A stretch of DNA of 13,315 bases from positions 751 to 14,065 of the forward strand of contig DDWD01000198.1 in assembly GCA_002345825.1 (NCBI GenBank). The letters run 5' to 3'. The translations under genes and the position numbers were made by a program. Below, one piece after another: positions 7,491 to 13,079 of the stretch (position 1 is its first letter; each line of letters begins with the position of its first letter). Source of the DNA: Bacteroidales bacterium UBA2295. Lineage in GTDB: Bacteria > Bacteroidota > Bacteroidia > Bacteroidales > Tenuifilaceae. The notes under the pieces were generated by a model. That model did not search any database and had not been told where the DNA came from. It saw only the letters and a list, made by a program, of their open reading frames with translations.

Positions 7491-8720
7491 TTATTTAACT
7501 TCAAGTTCTTCTACGCCAACAACAAAACCATTCGCAATAAAATTTGCTCCCTTATTCATCTTTGATATTGTAAAGGATGGCTGGCTAATGGGCTCGTAAA
7601 CGATTTGCTTGAGCCTTTCGAATCCATTAATTGTCACAAAAAAGTCACCCACTTCAATGGTGCTAACCCCACTGAAGCCCTTGTACTGATTAGTAGATTT
7701 AGGTTTGAGAGAACTCCACCCTTTTTGCCTTAGCATGAAGGGGTGATCCTGAGTTGCAGTAATTTGAATACCACTATCAAAAACATAGGTAACCAGATTA
7801 CCATGAACAACCTCATCTGTTTGCATAACAACAGCCGACTCTTTAGCCATAGTGGTTAGGTTAAATGTAACAACACTGTCGCCTGCTGTAACTTCTTCGA
7901 TTAGTTTCGTGCGACCACCTGCCATTTGTATTTCTGTTCCGGCCACAAAGCAATGCACATCTAGCCCATCGAAATATATTTCAGTAATAGCAACATCGCT
8001 ATATCTGAGCCCTTTATACACTTCCATTATCTCAAACTTAAGAGTCCAATCGGGGAGTTTGCTCAGGTCAACATTACTTTCTCTACCCCTTGCCCCAATG
8101 GGTGAAATCTTAAACCTTTGCTCACCCCGAATATTTTGAAGGTTAAGAATGGCAATAGGCTTGTTATCAAGAAAAACTTTTAGTCGCTTCACCCTTGAAT
8201 TATCTTGCCACACTGCCTGACTTTTCACGTAACCATTAACCACAATAATCTCATTTATTCTGGGCGAATCCCCGTCGAATGTGTAGGTTAAAAACTCACC
8301 AACGCCATAACCCGTTACACCCTCAACCCAAGCTGTTTTATAATTTAGGTCATGAGCATTACTGGCACCATAGGTTATACTACCCTGATTTGGTAAGTGG
8401 CTTGATGCTTCAACATTTTTGGGGCCACCACCACAGTACCAGCTGCATCCACTTCCAAGAACATCCCAGTATCCTAACTTTTCCTCATCGACACGGGAGA
8501 GAACCTCCTTATCATATTCAGAAAGATCATCATAGTTAGTGCCAGAGGACAATTTATCCCAAATTGGCATACAAGCCATTACCTTATTGTTATACTCCTC
8601 CTCCTCTTTGTGGTTAAAATTCAATTCCGTTACAAGATAGGGGTTAACCTCTGGAACAATTGGCAGGTAATGGTTTGAAAATATGCATACTGTTAGTAAA
8701 AGTACAAGATGTTTTATCAT
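7491..8720 (-). CDS. Secreted NADase-type glycan-binding domain fused to a C-terminal Hint self-processing domain
   Basis: An exported protein of 409 residues. Residues 1-20 form a signal peptide. Residues 35-90 are polar and unassigned. Residues about 91-252, opening with G-C-S-W-Y-C-G-G-G-P and containing A-S-S-H-L, N-A-H-D-L-N-Y-K-T-A-W-V-E-G, V-V-N-G-Y-V-K and N-S-R-V-K, match the discoidin-like 'NADase-type glycan-binding' fold known from Bacteroidota proteins and streptococcal NADase. Residues 257-402 form a Hint domain: Cys257 in H-C-F-V-A-G-T-E-I (intein block A), T-x-x-H at Thr323..His326 in T-A-T-Q-D-H-P-F (block B), and a closing F-I-A-N-G-F-V-V. No His-Asn splice end or C-extein follows, so splicing is unlikely. 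Hedgehog-style N-S acyl shift and cleavage before Cys257 is the expected chemistry. It is followed by two exported FG-GAP-like proteins, the first only 17 bp away. Confidence 0.88.
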   Translation of the reverse strand: MIKHLVLLLTVCIFSNHYLPIVPEVNPYLVTELNFNHKEEEEYNNKVMACMPIWDKLSSGTNYDDLSEYDKEVLSRVDEEKLGYWDVLGSGCSWYCGGGPKNVEASSHLPNQGSITYGASNAHDLNYKTAWVEGVTGYGVGEFLTYTFDGDSPRINEIIVVNGYVKSQAVWQDNSRVKRLKVFLDNKPIAILNLQNIRGEQRFKISPIGARGRESNVDLSKLPDWTLKFEIMEVYKGLRYSDVAITEIYFDGLDVHCFVAGTEIQMAGGRTKLIEEVTAGDSVVTFNLTTMAKESAVVMQTDEVVHGNLVTYVFDSGIQITATQDHPFMLRQKGWSSLKPKSTNQYKGFSGVSTIEVGDFFVTINGFERLKQIVYEPISQPSFTISKMNKGANFIANGFVVGVEELEVK

Positions 8721-8739
8721 AGTAATTACATTTTTTTGA

Positions 8740-8747
8740 CAAAATTA
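8740..8747 (-). promoter_or_regulatory. Possible Bacteroidota -7 box upstream of the Hint-fusion gene
   Basis: On the minus strand these bases read TAATTTTG, an exact match to the TAnnTTTG element used by the primary sigma factor of Bacteroidota. It ends 19 bp before the ATG at 8720, leaving room for a short leader. No TTTG-type -33 box is present at the normal spacing of about 19 to 21 bp; the nearest TTTG is only 6 bp away. It was the only exact match I found in the intergenic gaps I scanned. Confidence 0.3.
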
Positions 8748-8754
8748 TATGATC

Positions 8755-8779
8755 AAATAGGTCATATACTGACCTATTT
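8755..8779 (-). terminator. Perfect 10-bp inverted repeat at the end of the Cys-rich exported gene
   Basis: AAATAGGTCA (8755-8764) and TGACCTATTT (8770-8779) pair perfectly around a five-base loop. The outer arm overlaps the stop codon (8778-8780) of the upstream gene. On the minus strand the stem is followed by an AT-rich run containing TTTT, not a clean T-tract. The position suggests transcription termination or a processing point between the Cys-rich protein and the Hint-fusion gene. Its symmetry would also suit a dimeric regulator acting near the -7 box at 8740-8747. Confidence 0.5.
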
Positions 8780-9488
8780 ATGGCATAAAACCACAACTAA
8801 ATATTATAATGTTATCTGCCCTTAGGCTCTGCTTAAACTTGTGATACTCTTTCATAAAATTGTTCCATGAATACGATTGGGTACTGAGTATATCTAAAAA
8901 ATCATGGCATAGCAGACCAAGATCATTGACTCCGATTGCGTTGTTATAACTTACTATGATATAACGATCATGTTCCTCGGGGTAATAAAAATTATGCGTT
9001 GCATAAGGCTCCGACTGCAGCAACTCTATCTCGACATTTGTAAGTTCGGTAATAACTACGGGAGTAATTCCAACCCAACGGAACTTGTCGTCACTATCAT
9101 AGACTGAACAGTTATAGCAAATCCCAGTCTCAATATGCTTAATATATTGAATATCGCTTACAGGGATTTCCGTTACTGCGTCGGGGTTAGCTGCATTAAG
9201 ACGAAAATCACAGCAACTATCAGTAGTAAATAGTTCGGGATATGCAAGTTCATATACAGCAGTAAAAACTGTTAACGTATCGTTAGTAGAGCATTCATAT
9301 ACAATATAATTGAAAAACTGAAGGCTATCGAATTCTAAAACAGGGTCATAATAAACAGCGTATATGAAACCCCCTAAGGATTCTCCACTAGCGAAATGAA
9401 CCTCTACTCTATATTTTGAACAATTCCCAATATCTGCAAATGTTGTCCCAAAAAAAGTGACCAATATAAAGGCAAAAATAAATTTCAT
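8778..9488 (-). CDS. Cys-rich exported protein of unknown function
   Basis: I do not recognise a family. The frame is open to 9521, but the ATG at 9488 starts a clean signal peptide (M-K-F, hydrophobic core, cleavage after T-T-F-A, residue 18) and the eleven codons before it contain Cys, Arg and Ser unlike a signal N-terminus. The 236-residue product has eight cysteines, all in the mature part: Cys23, 66, 92, 93, 124, 127, 194 and 232. These include an adjacent pair and a C-x-x-C. An even number is consistent with disulfides in an oxidising envelope or external location. The mature sequence is acidic and rich in Tyr, Asp, Thr and Ile, with alternating hydrophobic stretches suggestive of beta structure. 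It is the first gene of the exported group 9488-6184, but the inverted repeat over its stop codon may separate its transcript from the Hint-fusion gene. Confidence 0.72.
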   Translation of the reverse strand: MKFIFAFILVTFFGTTFADIGNCSKYRVEVHFASGESLGGFIYAVYYDPVLEFDSLQFFNYIVYECSTNDTLTVFTAVYELAYPELFTTDSCCDFRLNAANPDAVTEIPVSDIQYIKHIETGICYNCSVYDSDDKFRWVGITPVVITELTNVEIELLQSEPYATHNFYYPEEHDRYIIVSYNNAIGVNDLGLLCHDFLDILSTQSYSWNNFMKEYHKFKQSLRADNIIIFSCGFMP

Positions 9489-9795
9489 TTTAGAACGGAT
9501 TAAATAGTTACAATGGTTCATTATTATTGTTATTATTCAAGTTTTGGGTTAAAAACTAATTTTAAATCAATGCCCTATAGTTTCACTTGAACTCATACCA
9601 AAGCATACGCCAACAATCACTAACAGCTAGGATACAGAACAATAATATGCCTACTTACTTATACGATAGTGTATCAAACCGAATAGTACTGTTCGGAAAC
9701 GAACAAGTTACAAATGCAGTTAAAGGAGCAGTTTTTCACACAAATAGAATATCTCCACAATTCATTGGCTGTAACGAGGAACCAAGTTTATTCTT
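9489..9795. other. Non-coding gap of about 300 bp, possibly holding a decayed gene tail
   Basis: No intact gene is convincing here. The part next to 9488 must contain the leader of the Cys-rich exported gene and includes a TTA/TTG-type trinucleotide run (about 9521-9538). No TAnnTTTG box was found on the minus strand. The part next to 9796 carries, on the minus strand and in shifted frames, short stretches resembling the missing C-terminus of the MBL hydrolase (see findings). A plus-strand frame from a TTG at 9587 (or ATG at 9647) to 9799 is open but overlaps that tail and has no recognisable domain. I treat it as unproven. Confidence 0.45.
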
Positions 9796-10584
9796 CTAAA
9801 AAACAAAACTCTTCCTCCCAGTACAATGCCCTGTGAAAAAAGTTGAATTTGTACAGTGCAGTTCAATGTATGAAATAAGGTTTTCTAGGTACTCTTTGCT
9901 TTCGCTTATCCTTGTAATGGGATTGTAAGTGTGGAATCCTCCGAAAACTGCACTAATGCTTAATTCACCAACAACTCGTTTTACCCCTTCCATAATATTA
10001 ATAATTCCAGAATGAGAACAAGCCGTAAAGACAAAATTCTTCTTGTCTTCAGTTAGGATGAGTATTATTTCATGGTTAAAAGAATCACGAACTAACATGC
10101 CATTATGGTTTACGTACAAAGACGAATTCGCTTTAGGCAATGGGAGTGGTTTGGGAAAACTTGTAATTACTTGAATGTAATTGGAGAAAGAGGTGTTTCT
10201 ATCTAAAAAAATAATTCTACCATTTCTTTCCTTTAGCAATTTTTGGTCAAGTCCAACATAATATGGTATTACACCCAAAATCTTTGCGAAATACTTACAG
10301 GTAGCAGCTCTGTGCATAATTACCTTTGCCTTACTATTAACATTAAAGAAATGGTGTAAACCACCTCCATGATCAATATGGCCATGTGATAGAAAGAGGT
10401 AGTCTACTTCAGATAAATCGAGTCCCATTTTTTCGGCATTTTTAATAAAAAGATCCGATTGGCCAGTATCAAAAAGGATTTTCTCTCCCCCACATTCGAT
10501 ATGTAAACAAAGACCATGCTCTGATTTTACATTAAAACCATTAGGCTTTCTGACAGAATTCTCTACAATAACACACACTTTCAT
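9796..10584 (-). CDS. MBL-fold metallo-hydrolase, COG1237-like, C-terminus shortened
   Basis: A cytoplasmic metallo-beta-lactamase-fold protein of 262 residues. Metal ligands are in place: H-x-H-x-D-H at His67, His69, Asp71, His72 (S-H-G-H-I-D-H-G-G-G); His191 in A-C-S-H-S-G-I; His218 in G-G-F-H; His253 in T-G-H-C-T-G. The F-D-T-G-Q-S motif (38-43) and the C-S-H-S-G plus G-H-C-T-G pair point to the COG1237 group, whose archaeal members include a proposed dihydropterin/ribofuranosyl-aminobenzene phosphate synthase of methanopterin synthesis. That pathway is not expected here, so the substrate is open. The protein ends six residues after G-H-C-T-G, whereas relatives I recall continue about 20 to 30 more. 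Premature termination is likely, although all metal ligands remain. It begins 12 bp after a secreted NTF2-like gene, so the two probably share a transcript. Confidence 0.85.
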   Translation of the reverse strand: MKVCVIVENSVRKPNGFNVKSEHGLCLHIECGGEKILFDTGQSDLFIKNAEKMGLDLSEVDYLFLSHGHIDHGGGLHHFFNVNSKAKVIMHRAATCKYFAKILGVIPYYVGLDQKLLKERNGRIIFLDRNTSFSNYIQVITSFPKPLPLPKANSSLYVNHNGMLVRDSFNHEIILILTEDKKNFVFTACSHSGIINIMEGVKRVVGELSISAVFGGFHTYNPITRISESKEYLENLISYIELHCTNSTFFTGHCTGRKSFVF

Positions 10585-10596
10585 CCTGAGTATGTT

Positions 10597-11259
10597 TTAA
10601 TTAATTGTTAGCCTAACATTAGGGAAACCCCTATTTGGATATGAAAAATGTATTTGTCTGAACTTCCATTTGCCGCAAACCTTCTGCAAAACGCCAGATA
10701 TCCTTATTGGCCAAACAAACGTTTCTCCTGTCTCATACTGATAAAGAATTAGATTGGACATATATGCAGTTTCAAGAAGTCTAAGCTTACTACTCTTCTT
10801 CTCATCGGGTGTTGCTACCCCAATTGATTGCATAAAATTCTCAGCACTCTCCTCAGCTGTTCTTCCATTTGAGTTCTGAGGCGATTTAGTTAGCGTTGCT
10901 TCAAGGCTTACCCATGCAACATTATTGTCAAAATTAATGTTGGGATTTCCCAAGTTAAAAGATAGGTCACCCCAATTAAGCCAGTCGTTGCGAAAGAGCT
11001 CCATTGCCTTCCCCATACCTACGCACCATTCTCTCGTGTCAATATTCGTTGAGTAGGTACCTATTATCTCCACATTATCAAAAAGCAACTCGTTACACCA
11101 CGCTTCAATTTGGGACGTGTCTCGCTGAGCATAACCCTGTGCGAAACACTTGAGAACCGCAGATATTTCTTCATCGGCTTTAATTTCCTGTGCCCTTCCA
11201 GACATTGTTGCAAAAAGAACTACTACCAGAAAAATGCGGAAGGATTGTACAACTCTCAT
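10597..11259 (-). CDS. Exported NTF2-like (SnoaL-type) protein
   Basis: A predicted exported protein of 220 residues. Residues 1-23 form a signal peptide ending G-R-A-Q (M-R-V-V-Q-S-F-R, then I-F-L-V-V-V-L-F-A). The mature part has an NTF2-like core: an N-terminal helix E-I-S-A-V-L-K-C-F-A-Q-G-Y-A-Q-R-D (31-47), a segment with V-E-I-I-G-T (63-68), W-V-S-L-E-A-T-L-T (116-124) and the closing pair I-R-I-S-G-V-L-Q-K..G-K-W-K-F-R-Q-I-H-F-S (185-206). An unusual insert between about 125 and 170, rich in Ser, Glu and Lys, interrupts the last strands. Such domains bind small ligands or act as isomerases, but no role can be assigned. It lies 12 bp upstream of the MBL hydrolase, a probable operon. The upstream region contains overlapping hairpins (11312-11346) that may separate it from the YbjQ-family genes. 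Confidence 0.78.
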   Translation of the reverse strand: MRVVQSFRIFLVVVLFATMSGRAQEIKADEEISAVLKCFAQGYAQRDTSQIEAWCNELLFDNVEIIGTYSTNIDTREWCVGMGKAMELFRNDWLNWGDLSFNLGNPNINFDNNVAWVSLEATLTKSPQNSNGRTAEESAENFMQSIGVATPDEKKSSKLRLLETAYMSNLILYQYETGETFVWPIRISGVLQKVCGKWKFRQIHFSYPNRGFPNVRLTIN

Positions 11260-11311
11260 AGCTTTGTTTCTATTTAGTTATGTTGGATTGCCCTAATGTT
11301 TCATATTTAAC

Positions 11312-11346
11312 AGGCAAATGATCTGCTTTATGTTTGCCTTAAGGCA
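11312..11346 (-). promoter_or_regulatory. Three-arm alternative hairpin element between two gene pairs
   Basis: Arm A, AGGCAAA (11312-11318), is complementary to arm B, TTTGCCT (11333-11339). Arm B also overlaps a perfect 12-bp palindrome, TGCCTTAAGGCA (11335-11346), so it can pair with either side. The two stems are mutually exclusive. The element lies 7 bp after the stop of the 43-residue membrane protein and about 50 bp before the exported NTF2-like gene. It could be a terminator for the former or a leader structure for the latter. No strong T-tract follows on the minus strand. Confidence 0.35.
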
Positions 11347-11352
11347 TGGAGG

Positions 11353-11484
11353 CTAGTTATCTCGTTTTTCAAAATCCTCCTTGCCTCTTATTCTGATTCT
11401 TCGGATAGCAAGGTAGATTATTATCCCAAATGCAATTAAGGCAAAGAGGATTTGAACAGCAAGGATTATTTTTAGCGCATTCAT
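11353..11484 (-). CDS. Small single-pass membrane protein (43 residues)
   Basis: A short gene, easily missed. It reads M-N-A-L-K-I-I-L-A-V, then a hydrophobic stretch through about residue 27 (I-L-F-A-L-I-A-F-G-I-I-I-Y-L-A-I), then a strongly basic and polar tail: R-R-I-R-I-R-G-K-E-D-F-E-K-R-D-N. This is the profile of a one-helix membrane peptide with its C-terminus on the cytoplasmic, positive side. The ATG at 11484 begins one base after the TAA of the YbjQ-family gene (stop 11488-11486), so translation is probably coupled and expression shared. The hydrophobic then basic order is far from random, which supports it as real. I recognise no family. It might anchor or regulate the upstream protein. 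Confidence 0.72.
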   Translation of the reverse strand: MNALKIILAVQILFALIAFGIIIYLAIRRIRIRGKEDFEKRDN

Positions 11485-11485
11485 A

Positions 11486-11800
11486 TTAACTAAGCTTTAC
11501 AGCGGTTCCAAATGCCAAGATTTCGGCAGCTCCACTTGTGACCATTGCCGTAGTTATTTGAATTCCCACAATGGCATCGGCACCCAGCCCTTTAGCATCG
11601 TCAATCATTCGATGTATGGCCTGCTCCCGAGCTTGAGCTTGCAGCTGGGTGTACTCCTCTATCTCGCCACCCACAATGTTTTTTAGGCCAGCAAGAATAT
11701 CACGACCTATATTGCGGCTACGCACGGTGCTACCGCGGGCAATACCTAGAATCTCTGTAATTTCCCTATTGGGAACCGAATGTGTTGTTGATAGTATCAT
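11486..11800 (-). CDS. YbjQ/UPF0145 family protein (heavy-metal-binding-like domain)
   Basis: A complete cytoplasmic protein of 104 residues, the usual size of the YbjQ (UPF0145, DUF74) family. Family hallmarks are visible: an N-terminal strand I-L-S-T-T-H-S-V-P, the helix-associated R-G-S-T-V-R-S-R-N-I-G-R-D (22-34), the highly conserved I-V-G-G-E-I-E-E-Y-T (42-51), A-R-E-Q-A (57-61), and L-G-A-D-A-I-V-G-I-Q-I (77-87), ending in F-G-T-A-V-K-L. The family forms pentameric assemblies in known structures and is often labelled heavy-metal-binding, but the biochemical role is not established. A 43-residue membrane protein follows one base after its stop. A hairpin about 60 to 90 bp upstream (11859-11890) separates it from the DUF3795 gene, so it likely has its own promoter, though no TAnnTTTG match was found. 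Confidence 0.93.
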   Translation of the reverse strand: MILSTTHSVPNREITEILGIARGSTVRSRNIGRDILAGLKNIVGGEIEEYTQLQAQAREQAIHRMIDDAKGLGADAIVGIQITTAMVTSGAAEILAFGTAVKLS

Positions 11801-11858
11801 GTTATCTTGTTTTTAGTTTGTTAGTAATATTTTGTGTATAAATTGAATTGCCTATCGG

Positions 11859-11890
11859 AGAGTTGAGGTGGTTTTTAGTAACTCAACTCT
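11859..11890 (-). terminator. Perfect 9-bp inverted repeat after the DUF3795 gene
   Basis: AGAGTTGAG (11859-11867) and CTCAACTCT (11882-11890) pair perfectly around a 14-base loop, 13 bases past the stop codon at 11903. It is placed as a terminator for the DUF3795 transcript, but no T-run follows the stem on the minus strand, so a rho-independent mechanism is uncertain. Protection of the RNA 3' end is an alternative. Confidence 0.45.
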
Positions 11891-11902
11891 TTAAAGCAAA
11901 GG

Positions 11903-12334
11903 TTAATTCTCTAGTACCGGTCCTTTCCCAATAACCATTTTCCCCTTAAAATATGACAGTTTGATTTTCCCCGATTGATTGATAAAACTTTCTAAACCAT
12001 CACGTTTAATAGTGCATAAGTTGAAAACCTTTAGATTGTGGGGTAATGTATTTGCCCTATCGGCAGTAGGGGCGAGCATGCTACATGGGAATTCTTTGCA
12101 ATCGGAGCAAAAGGAAACCCCTTTTGATTTAGCACAGGTGTATGTTTCACAATCTGATGGCATAATTGGACATTTCCCTTCCATACTTCTACAACCCTCG
12201 CAGGGCAGAATGTTTTTGGGTATCCCCTTTGAAACCAGATATTCCAAAATTTGCTCGTTATGCTTACTCAGGTAGAATTCGCAGGTTCCGCAGTCTATGC
12301 CGCAGGGTGCCACTAGTTTTTCTCTTTCGTTCAT
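11903..12334 (-). CDS. DUF3795 Cys-rich protein
   Basis: A cytoplasmic protein of 143 residues with twelve cysteines in the DUF3795 spacing: A-P-C-G-I-D-C-G-T-C (Cys11, 15, 18), C-E-G-C (45, 48), Cys55, Cys62, Cys67, F-C-S-D-C (76, 79), F-P-C (84) and Cys107. The pattern suggests binding of one or more zinc ions or an iron-sulfur cluster, but the family has no established activity. After the Cys-rich core comes L-P-H-N-L-K-V-F-N-L, then a basic strand-rich tail. It is complete and of ordinary length. The start lies 34 bp after the MBL hydrolase, so it may share that transcript. A perfect hairpin follows its stop. Confidence 0.92.
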   Translation of the reverse strand: MNEREKLVAPCGIDCGTCEFYLSKHNEQILEYLVSKGIPKNILPCEGCRSMEGKCPIMPSDCETYTCAKSKGVSFCSDCKEFPCSMLAPTADRANTLPHNLKVFNLCTIKRDGLESFINQSGKIKLSYFKGKMVIGKGPVLEN

Positions 12335-12368
12335 TTTATATACTTTTAATTAGTTAGTAATATAGGCT

Positions 12369-13070
12369 TTAGTTTATTTTGTAAATTTGGCTACGCAGCA
12401 ATTTTTTGTCGATGATATTGCCGTGCCCAGGCAGGAATAACCGGCATCCAGTTGCGTAAAGCTTCTTCCAAGATTCAAACATCTTTTGTTTATCGTCAGC
12501 AAAGGGGGGCAAAATGGAGTTATTAAAAATTCCAAACATTGCATCGCCCACAAGAGCAATTTCATTATCTACAATTAAACTTATTGAACCAGCGGAGTGC
12601 CCTGGAGTACTTACAATTCTTAGGTTCATATCAAAATCGTTAAAGGCATACTTATCTTCCACCTCTATATCGATGGAAAAATGTGGATAGCCAAAAAATC
12701 TAGAGCCAAGTAGGCGCCCTACTCTTGAGATTATTTTTGAGTAGGGCAAAGTGCCTCTTGGAATAGGTGTAAAACCCTCCTTAGTGCATACCGACTCGTA
12801 ACTGCTTGCTAATATTATGCTACCCTGATCGCGCCTGAAGCGTGAAGCATTCTGACAATGATCGAAATGGGTATGGGTGAGCACAACCATATCAATCCGC
12901 TCCCGATGCGTTATGATGGACCCAATACCCTTTAGCAAGCGCTGATAGTTATTCGATGTACCTGTATCAACAAGAATATTTTTCCTTCCGTAGGAAACGA
13001 GGTACGCATTACTCCTTCCCGTTAGCACACGGTAAATATGGTAACCGTTTTTTGTCCTCCACTTTTTCAT
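12369..13070 (-). CDS. MBL-fold metallo-hydrolase
   Basis: A cytoplasmic metallo-beta-lactamase-fold hydrolase of 233 residues with a complete two-metal site: T-H-T-H-F-D-H (His66, His68, Asp70, His71), T-P-G-H-S-A-G-S (His158), G-D-A-M-F-G (Asp176) and P-G-H-G (His216). The N-terminal L-V-D-T-G-T motif (33-38) is also intact. This is the glyoxalase-II-like or general hydrolase branch, distinct from the COG1237-like enzyme at 9796-10584. Possible substrates include thioesters, lactones or phosphoesters, and none is indicated by context. Residues 97-140 form an insertion rich in Gly, Arg and Phe between the first and second halves, a likely substrate lid. It starts 9 bp after the partial gene upstream and ends 34 bp before the DUF3795 gene, so the three may be one operon. 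Confidence 0.93.
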   Translation of the reverse strand: MKKWRTKNGYHIYRVLTGRSNAYLVSYGRKNILVDTGTSNNYQRLLKGIGSIITHRERIDMVVLTHTHFDHCQNASRFRRDQGSIILASSYESVCTKEGFTPIPRGTLPYSKIISRVGRLLGSRFFGYPHFSIDIEVEDKYAFNDFDMNLRIVSTPGHSAGSISLIVDNEIALVGDAMFGIFNNSILPPFADDKQKMFESWKKLYATGCRLFLPGHGNIIDKKLLRSQIYKIN

Positions 13071-13079
13071 TGATAATAT

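Noticed and set aside
7491..8720. Hint fusion considered as a polymorphic toxin or a splicing intein
   Set aside because: No toxin domain or C-extein follows the Hint domain, no terminal His-Asn is present, and no immunity-type gene is adjacent.
9521..9538. TTA/TTG trinucleotide run considered as a phase-variable repeat
   Set aside because: It is short and interrupted, and lies in a leader without a promoter box to be spaced by it.
12374..12565. Second minus-strand frame inside the MBL hydrolase gene
   Set aside because: It is an alternative frame of the same DNA. The main frame carries the complete metal-binding set and this one carries none.
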